A stretch of DNA of 64,000 nt from Apostichopus japonicus (lineage: Eukaryota > Echinodermata > Holothuroidea > Aspidochirotida > Stichopodidae), in the NCBI RefSeq assembly GCF_037975245.1, contig NC_092579.1, forward strand, positions 4,798,001 to 4,862,000, given 5' to 3'. The notes under the pieces are model-generated. The model was not told the DNA's origin. It saw only the letters and a program-made list of their open reading frames with translations, and did not search any database. This document shows, in pieces, positions 57,901-64,000 of the stretch. The translations under genes were made by a program, and so were the position numbers. The first letter of the stretch is position 1; every line of letters starts with the position of its first letter.

Positions 57901-60900
57901 ACTTCCCACATAATAAATCCATTTATACTTGGTATTATATATACGACCTGTTTACTCGTGACTTATGACTGTACTTTACCAAAACAGTTAAAAAAACAAG
58001 AGCGAGTTTTGCAATATTTATTTATGCGATCCATATTTTATGGACTTTCACTTTCAGAATACAAAAAACCTGTGATATTGTCTTGCAACATATTCCTACA
58101 ATACAATAGCTATATATGAAACAATTTCATTGAGTAACATACATCATACAGTCTGTTCTGTTAGAGATATTCAGCAATGAGAACAGCTTGCTGTACAAAC
58201 TAGGAGATAAATATCTGTTCTCTTCTAATGGTCAATTTAATGTACAAATTGTTGTCTAGCAGTTTTGACGGCTCTAAACAGTGTCACAATATAATATAAT
58301 ATGATTCCTATGTACATATAACTGATATACATAATTGCACTTGTATGTTAAAATTTGCCCATGTTTTGCATAGCATTTTGTTAAAATTTTATTTCCTGCA
58401 TTTATCTGTTGACTATAATAAAAAAAAAACATTCATATTTCATGTCAAAAAGGACTTGATCTACTTCTCAAAAGATTCAACCTGATACTGTACTTCAGTC
58501 ATAAATGACACAGTACAGTATTACAAGAAAACACCACTTTTTGGCTATTTTTTGGGGTCAGGATTTGTTAGGAATGTTTTTCTATAATTTACCTGTTTGG
58601 CAAGTAGTTGTTCGTCTTCAGTATGGAGTTGATTCTCAATGACGTCATAGTCTGAACTCTGAAACAAAAATGTACAGAAATATGTGGAAATTATACAGTT
58701 AATACACATGTACCAAAAATATGAGAAAGCACAGGAAAAGAAACATATCCCGATTCAAGAGGTCTTTCGTGTGCAGCATACATTTTGCGACCTATTTTCT
58801 GTGATGCATCTAAAATTGTTAGTAACTGGAATACTTCAATCTTCACAACAAAAATTTGTTGCCCTGACATATGAATCTCTCTTCAAGTCTTATTGCCAAA
58901 TGTTGATCATTAGCTCATAGTCTAAATTCTCAAATCCTTTTCAAAATTTAAGAAAAAGTGTTCTCTTTGCTTCAGATCAAGTATGAGAAACCCCAGACAG
59001 CCAATCCTACACCATCTGCCCTTGACAGGCATATTTGTAACTGCACATCAGGCCTCGACAAATTTTTTGAAAACTACTTGCCAACTGTCGACCGAGTCTA
59101 AAATTCTACTGTCCAAAACGTTAAATTTACTTGGCATTTTTTCTCGCAAAGTGTTTGTTTTATATAAGCCTAGGTAGTATGGCCTAACTTAGGATATTGC
59201 GGTTTGTGTTAGTGTTACTGTTACTGTTAGTTGTTTACAGCAAAAACGATCTATTTAAATTGTGCTTCGTCAAAAGTGTTTAAAGCATGATATTCATACC
59301 TTACCCCTGTTTGAGTTGTCTTTACGCATTTATTTAAGTTTGTAGTTTTCCAGTTTGGTTACACCTATCGTGCATCATTTAGTCAATTAGTATCAAATTA
59401 TTTTCGAGCTGGTGAACAGAGCTGTTCCTCAGGACCTACTTGTAACAGTGCACTTGATAATTCTACTGTGATGTGTAACATTAGGCATTAGGCCTTTGTT
59501 GATTGGGTCGCCAGTCGCAAATTCTAGTCACCATTGGCGAGTTGGCGACCGTATTTGTCAAGGCCTGCTGCACATCGTATTTACCAACAAACCAGTGCTA
59601 TGTTTTGAAATGATTACTGCATTCATTCTGAACAGTCCATTTAATGATCTTTGTGTAAACGTAGGTTTTCCAGCCAATTTTATGAATGAGCCTCTAGTAA
59701 ACTCTTGAGCATATATTTTGGCAATGTCACATGGTCTCTTTATTATTCCATGTTAAGCAAAGGATCTTATACTGCCGGGGGGGGGGGTGGGTTTACAGAA
59801 GATATTTTCTGAGGGTCTAACAAAATGGTTATTAACCTGTTATAACTTCCTTATTTTTCCTTTCAAAATATTATATTGTCAATTCAAAACAAAATAACAA
59901 GATTCCAATGATCGATGAGGTCATTTATCTGTTCAAATTTCTTTTAGAAATCCTTTTATATGTTGAGCAAAGGGTCTGATAAACCACCAGTTTTTTATTT
60001 CCTTTAAAGAAGTTATTTCCTGAGGATATAATACGATGGTTAATTGCCCCTTTTTTTCTTTATCTTTTCATGGAAAATATGTTATTGTTAATTCAAAAGC
60101 AAAATATGAAAGATTCCAATGATGCATGATCGTTTATCCATTCAAAATTCTTCAGGACGTCCAAAAGCTTGTGAGGGTAAAATGCTTACATCAAGAGTCA
60201 GATTTCTTATAATGCATTCTTTCTGTATAAGATAAGAAGAAAATCCTAATGTTACCATTGTCTTTTTGGTTGTGATTTGAAATTTCAATGGATTCACCTT
60301 AGGATGTGTGCTTTCCTTTCACTTTGCTCAAATGTTGTTTATTCAATGAACTTTGTACCATTTGCATATGAACAAACACGATGAGACCAAAGAAAAAATT
60401 TCTTATGAAGTACAGAAAATGTTGTGTCTGGCCAATTACTCTAATGCTTTATTTTCACTGACAAAACCTTAAAAAAAAAAATTATGCTCTACAATGTCAC
60501 CCATCCCTGTGCGATTTTTGGTGGACTAAACCAACAGAACATATTTCCAAATAAATTATTTTGCCTTAAAGCGGTCTGTGTGATATCACCAGACGGTGGA
60601 GACGTCAACTCAAACTGCAGCTTTGAAAAATAATTGACCGTACCTGGTATCTGTCCGAGAGTACATCCATAGCCTCAAACTCTTCCCCTCTTGCTCTCTA
60701 GAAAGAACAGAAAAGAGAGAAATCAAGAAGAAGGAGAAAAATGCATGGCTGCTGGAAACAACCAAAGTTAGCTTATTATAGGTTTCAATCTTACATAACA
60801 GAATATCATTAAAAAGAAGAAGAAAAAAAAATGGGAGAGATTTTTCAAAAAGGAAAAGTTACTTTTGATATCTCAATCATTTGGTATATCATTAGTTTCT

Positions 60901-62340
60901 TTTGTATGCATATTTTCTTTTTCCACTAAACAAATCTGCAGCCTAATTATAACTTTGAAGAACCTTCCTTTCAAAACAAATCAATATTTGATCTCAAAAT
61001 CTACATTTTCTTTTGTTTTTTAAAGTTTTGAATGTACTCACATTTCTCCCTGCACTGGCATGTCTTTGACGTATGATGGTATCACTCGATGCAGAGTTGG
61101 CGCTTGATGGTGGCTGTCAAAGGGAAAAAAAGCAGAAACATAAAAATGAAAAAATGAAGAGTGTACACGAGCATGTTTAATTTAATTTTACTGCACGGTA
61201 GTTAATACAGTAAATGCACAATTGGGTTATTAATTATTTGATAAATATCATCCTTTTAAACCTATTTAGATCAATACAAGAAGGACTTATGATGGAAACC
61301 GATCAACATCCTTGAAACAGTACAGAAAGTTCCAGGCTTTTGCTTCCCTTCCTTTTCATTTACACCTTCAAACAGCATTAAAGGCATTGAAGACTCACCC
61401 CAAACCGTGTGCCATGCTCTGAAAAAGTTAACTTTCTGTTGCTTGCAAGTGAAGTTTTCTGCTTGTCGCTACAAATGCTGACAGTAATGAACATGATATA
61501 TGATTATCTTTAGCTGGACCTGAGATGTCCATCGCTGTATCGTTTGTACAGTGTGCTGTGGGTATGGACCGCAGCTGTATGTACTGACTGTACACTAGTG
61601 TCTAATTACCGACGGTAGCAAGCTGTGTGTGTATTTTCTGGGATCGATGGTGGTGTCTAACACTTCTGTTACACCTCATTCGAAATCAGGTCAGATTACC
61701 GTAATAATGAGACGTTTCTTTATGCGCGAGTCTTCACACCCTTTAATGATTTAGCATTTTGATTGGGTCTCATCAAAAATAATTGTACTGTCAAGTTTGA
61801 ACTTTTCAGATAGTAACAAATGGTTTATCAATCTTGTTTTTTGTTGTTATGTTTTTTGTTATCGCTGTTCATGTAATTATTATTAACTTGTTTGTTCTTG
61901 TAAATTATTCTTTTAATTTACTATAAATTCTACTATTTACCCAACCACATGTTCCATTCATTGCATACTATAACTTTGCATGCAAGTGTTGTTGTAAATG
62001 TGCTATTTCAACAACTGTGTCAGAATGTTCAATTATAACCCAGGGAATACTTAATTACCTGATATCGTATAGCACAGAAATGAGATGCTTAAACTGTTTA
62101 AATTGCTAAACAACTTAAACAGATGTGTGCATACATAGCAGTTTTGCACACAGGACCATATATATCAATTTCATTATTTCATGGGAAGCAAAATTTATTA
62201 ATTTTACATTGTATCACCATTTGTACATCCATTAATATGGCTAAAGTTTTGTCTGTTGGCATTCTTTCCACTTTTGAGCGTAAAACTGACAGACTTACCC
62301 GACCAGCCAAAAGAGATGACGTCTCGTTGGGATCATTCAT
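38613..62340 (-). CDS. CLCN7: H+/Cl- exchange transporter 7 (CLC-7), complete, 21 coding exons
   Basis: Coding exons from 5' to 3' on the minus strand: 62340-62299, 61113-61042, 60697-60644, 58658-58593, 53877-53733, 53085-52976, 50860-50717, 50033-49950, 49641-49483, 48968-48858, 48009-47894, 47363-47228, 45860-45767, 45024-44852, 44343-44292, 43410-43197, 42937-42820, 41330-41259, 40925-40749, 39908-39828, 38708-38613. The lengths sum to 2,316 nt, or 771 residues (human CLC-7: 805). Landmarks: GSGIP at 168-172, GKEGP at 210-214 (gating Glu212), FSLEEG with proton Glu279, two CBS regions, and C-terminus [10 protein letters not shown]...RGLEELPI. The C-terminus and the short CBS linker separate it from CLC-6. 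CLC-7 exchanges two chloride ions for one proton across the lysosomal membrane and works with OSTM1. All splice sites are GT-AG; only the exon 5 donor is uncertain. Confidence 0.97.
42276..42583. repeat. Three tandem units of about 102 bp in CLCN7 intron 17
   Basis: Units start at 42276, 42378 and 42481, each beginning CACATTCGTCAGTATTCACT and containing GTGACAGCCAAGCAGG and TGTTGTTTCGCATA. Units 2 and 3 are almost identical; the third decays after about 80 bp. Confidence 0.88.
43197..43410 (-). CDS. CLCN7: CLCN7 exon 16
   Basis: Encodes [20 protein letters not shown] through [14 protein letters not shown], aligning with human GGIVRMTLSLTVIMMEAT and LHWEAPVTSH. Phases 1 in and 2 out. It covers the last membrane helices and the start of the cytosolic domain. 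The acceptor is preceded by a long pyrimidine-rich tandem repeat. Confidence 0.95.
43412..43745 (-). repeat. GAAGAAACAATA repeat next to the CLCN7 exon 16 acceptor
   Basis: About 330 bp of 12-15 bp units (GAAGAAACAATA, GAAGAAAGAATA, GAAACAGTA) on the plus strand. On the transcribed sense it is TTC/TTG/TAT-rich and runs into the acceptor TTCTTCATAG of exon 16. It gives spurious poly-Phe frames on the minus strand. Confidence 0.92.
45895..47228 (-). repeat. Tandem array of exon 12 3'-end copies filling CLCN7 intron 12
   Basis: About 12 units of 105-115 bp after the real exon 12. On the minus strand each unit holds CTCAG, an exon-like piece of about 58 nt (sense [19 protein letters not shown]), the donor-like CAG|GTCAGTAA and about 50 nt of intron. 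Three consecutive units (about 46670-46990) are nearly identical and have a 6-nt insertion (GTACAG) that creates TAG in that frame. Confidence 0.93.
47228..47363 (-). CDS. CLCN7: CLCN7 exon 12 (DCQP exon), parent of the intron 12 array
   Basis: Enters in phase 2 and leaves in phase 0 at CAG|GTCAGT. It encodes a hydrophobic stretch and then [18 protein letters not shown], matching SSRDCQPLQ of human CLC-7. Its last 58 nt, with the donor and the start of the intron, are the source of the tandem copies in the intron that follows. Confidence 0.93.
49483..50860 (-). CDS. CLCN7: CLCN7 exons 7-9: selectivity filter, gating and proton glutamates
   Basis: Exon 7 (50860-50717) begins [17 protein letters not shown], the chloride-binding GSGIP signature. 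It ends GGLAVGK, and exon 8 (50033-49950) starts EGPMIHAGS, so GKEGP with gating Glu212 spans the splice. Exon 9 (49641-49483) has [18 protein letters not shown] and [16 protein letters not shown]; Glu279 is the proton glutamate typical of exchangers, not channels. All three exons are phase 0. Confidence 0.96.
51100..51427. repeat. Dispersed repeat, about 300 bp (copy 2)
   Basis: Counterpart of 31335-31632, in CLCN7 intron 6 and in the same orientation. Extra T-rich sequence follows the first shared block. Confidence 0.6.
53490..53710. mobile_element. Transposon-like sequence ending beside CLCN7 exon 5
   Basis: The right end CTTTGCCGCCACTG at 53710 looks like a hAT-type terminus (CAGTGGCGGCAAAG on the minus strand). 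The interior shares ACTTCAAAAAG and TGACATAATTGTCCCC with 28640-28862. I could not find the left terminus or a target duplication. Confidence 0.5.
53733..53877 (-). CDS. CLCN7: CLCN7 exon 5 (first membrane helix), donor uncertain
   Basis: Encodes [19 protein letters not shown] and on to [13 protein letters not shown], matching human EIKRW and ENLAGLKY. The next exon needs phase 1. Donor CCT|GTATCC at 53733 gives phase 1 and exactly the human spacing (26 residues from LAG to the Trp of the next helix). ACA|GTGGCG at 53711 also gives phase 1 but adds 8 residues, and it lies at the edge of a transposon-like sequence. Confidence 0.85.
54690..55215. repeat. Degenerate TGTGCAGAYATGTG minisatellite in CLCN7 intron 4
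   Basis: Imperfect units of about 22-28 bp built on TTGTGCAGACATGTGTATA, most regular at 54990-55110. It explains the Cys-rich and His/Tyr-rich short frames here. Confidence 0.75.
57640..57790. repeat. CATA/CACA microsatellite in CLCN7 intron 4
   Basis: Interrupted ACATACATA, ATACACACAC and CATACAT units. Confidence 0.85.
59049..59567. mobile_element. hAT-like element, 519 bp, in CLCN7 intron 3
   Basis: TIRs CAGGCCTCGACAAAT...ATTTGTCAAGGCCTG with a perfect 8-bp target duplication CTGCACAT (59041-59048 and 59568-59575). Subterminal words CGCCAGTCGC, CACCATTGGCGAG and TTGGCGACC sit near the right end. No coding capacity. It does not carry the module shared by the other families. Confidence 0.9.
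61382..61742. mobile_element. MITE with TTAA target site, 361 bp (copy 2), in CLCN7 intron 1
   Basis: Left AGGCATTGAAGACTCAC, right GCGAGTCTTCACACCCT (more decayed than copy 1), flanked by TTAA at 61378-61381 and 61743-61746. Shares TACACTAGTGTCTAATTACC and TTCTGTTACACCTCATTC with copy 1 at 25979-26320. Confidence 0.83.
62299..62340 (-). CDS. CLCN7: CLCN7 exon 1 with dileucine sorting signal
   Basis: Encodes [14 protein letters not shown] with donor CGG|GTAAGT. ETSSLL fits the acidic dileucine pattern [DE]xxxL[LI] that directs membrane proteins to lysosomes; human CLC-7 uses N-terminal dileucines of the same kind. The start has A at -3 (AAAAGATGA). The next three short exons give the rest of the cytosolic N-terminus, including [11 protein letters not shown], which aligns with human SLDYDNSENQL. 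Confidence 0.93.
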
Positions 62341-64000
62341 CTTTTAGACGATCTTCTTCAGCCTACCGGTTTATTGATGAAACTCTAGAATGGAACAAGA
62401 CTTAGGAGCTCATTGAGAGTAATTTTAAAATGACTTGCAGCCCGACTGAAAATAGCTGTTTTTCAATACTGGTCCGAGGGTAAAAGATAATTCTGGAAGA
62501 GGAAATTAAACTAAGCTACTGTATAAAGACAGCGACAAACATTTGGCTCAAACCAGCAGCAAATTCTGCATTTCATAGAGCAGCTGTACATGTATCCTTA
62601 TTTGACAAATATCCACAACATTTTAATGAATCATATCTTAGGCTGCGACTTATTGAATTCCTTAATAAGTTATAATAGCATAGGCTTATGATAGCGTACA
62701 TGAAAAACTCTAATGAACTATGTACAGTAGCTTCCAGAATTATGACAGTATTGCCGTAAAATTTAGTTCATTATGAGCTATTTATTTATGAGCTCATTAT
62801 TATTTTTTGTCAAAGAGTTGAGTTAGAGCCATCAATGGGACTTGCCTTCTAACAAACAAGTAACATTATGTCATCATACGAATTCACCATATCAATGAGA
62901 ACACTTATCACCTATACCAATTAGTAGGCGCACACCGCAAAATGGCTATTTGGCACAAATTGTTCCCATATCACTTTAGCACAAACTAGTCTGGTGCTGT
63001 CCTTCATCAGGAATCCATTCATCATATTTATTGTAGTACAAGTATCTGAACATTACAATTAAATACCTACCCTGTCCCCATCCTCCACACAACCTGTTTT
63101 TTTTTTAATAAATAAAAACATGCAAGGCTACTGAACTTTAAGTTCTAAATGGATTTTCTTCGAGTAATGGAAGACAATTTTAGCTGTAGGAGTCGTCTGT
63201 TGACAATTCGTTATAGGGCCTATATACATCATCATCACCCTATAGGCCTACAGTAGGTGGAATTTCAATTTTCATTTGAACCCGATCCTAGGGGTCGCCT
63301 ACTTGTATATCAACTTGAAGATGACGAAGTAGCGTTTCCAGTGGTGGTGTTCATGCAAAGTTTGATGCAGTGGTATCTTTACTAAATATTAATGTTAAAT
63401 ACGGTAAGTTCGCCGTTTTCCATAGCCATGTCACTATATACCTAACGCCCAGCTGTTTTTCGTAGCGGAAATACTACTATGACATCTTCATGCATCCAAC
63501 TTAGGCCTGTGACGAGAAGGAGAAGTACCTGTCAGGCACAGTAGCTATTCAGCTCCATCACCCTGGTATCAGTGACGGTAAATCTAAAACGAAAGACTGG
63601 GAACGAGGCCTAGTTTTCTTTATGTATTACGTTACTTTTTCAAATGAAAACGCTTACTTACATGCCAGGAAGGGAGATCGTTAAGTTTAACATAACACAT
63701 TACCGCGTAGCCTAACTTATCTCTCTTGATCTTGCTCACATGTTTACTCAGTCACAAGCTCAAAGAACGTCACCTGTCACTCGCAATATTAGTTCGGTTG
63801 CACACATGTGCGTCAGAGAACTATATGCAAATCACAGTATTTCAGTTCCGACCACGGAAGTAATATATTGTAATAATAGCTCAGGTAACATTTCGATCAC
63901 AGTAGGATCCACTTCAAAGGCAACTAGCTCCCCGTAGAACAAGTTTTAAAACTGTTCGTCGTTTTACCGACAACGTCTATTTTAAAAAGATAGTTACGGT
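62341..64000. other. CLCN7 5' flank to window edge
   Basis: Upstream of the CLCN7 start codon: its 5' UTR and probably its promoter. I see no clear TATA box, CpG-dense core or upstream splice donor. The rightmost 600 bp is somewhat richer in CG dinucleotides. A 65-codon plus-strand frame at 63740-63937 is unsupported. Confidence 0.5.

Noticed and set aside
63740-63937. 65-codon plus-strand frame near the right edge
   Set aside because: No homology, no splice context, and it lies in the CLCN7 upstream flank.

Overview
This is invertebrate animal nuclear DNA: AT-rich, with introns of hundreds to thousands of bases, GT-AG splice sites and many transposable elements. Two of the gene models are clear metazoan orthologues (CDR2-like and CLCN7). 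An echinoderm or other deuterostome invertebrate is my best guess. It rests only on overall texture, a tRNA-derived SINE of a type common in marine invertebrates, and a strong excess of the octamer TAGGCCTA. I cannot name a species.

Layout. (1) Positions 1-1954: a SINE, then the last two coding exons of a plus-strand CDR2/CDR2L-like coiled-coil gene that enters from the left edge. (2) About 2-12.2 kb: intergenic, with microsatellites, a degenerate satellite and small tandem duplications, and no gene I can support. (3) 12.3-25.1 kb and 27.5-34.4 kb: two plus-strand, six-exon genes in tandem that I do not recognise. Each encodes a small protein with one membrane segment near the N-terminus, an Arg-rich second exon and a near-identical 16-residue Arg-rich motif in exon 5. 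Their series of intron phases is identical (1-1-0-2-1), although the rest of the sequence has diverged greatly. (4) 38.6-62.3 kb: a complete minus-strand CLCN7 orthologue. I could reconstruct 21 coding exons that join in frame to 771 codons plus stop. It is the lysosomal 2Cl-/H+ exchanger, with GSGIP, GKEGP, both key glutamates, two CBS regions and an N-terminal dileucine sorting signal.

The introns and spacers hold many non-autonomous DNA transposons, most with readable terminal inverted repeats and 8-bp target duplications (hAT-like). Several are nested two or three deep. Families with different termini share one internal palindromic module of about 55 bp. A 4.4-kb element with TA-flanked ends carries a broken gene with a SAM-like start.

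The most unusual structures are the paralogous gene pair, the TE module shared between families, and the CLCN7 intron 12, which is almost entirely a tandem array of about 12 copies of the 3' end of exon 12 with its splice donor. CDR2-like and CLCN7 have no obvious functional link; they are simply neighbours here.
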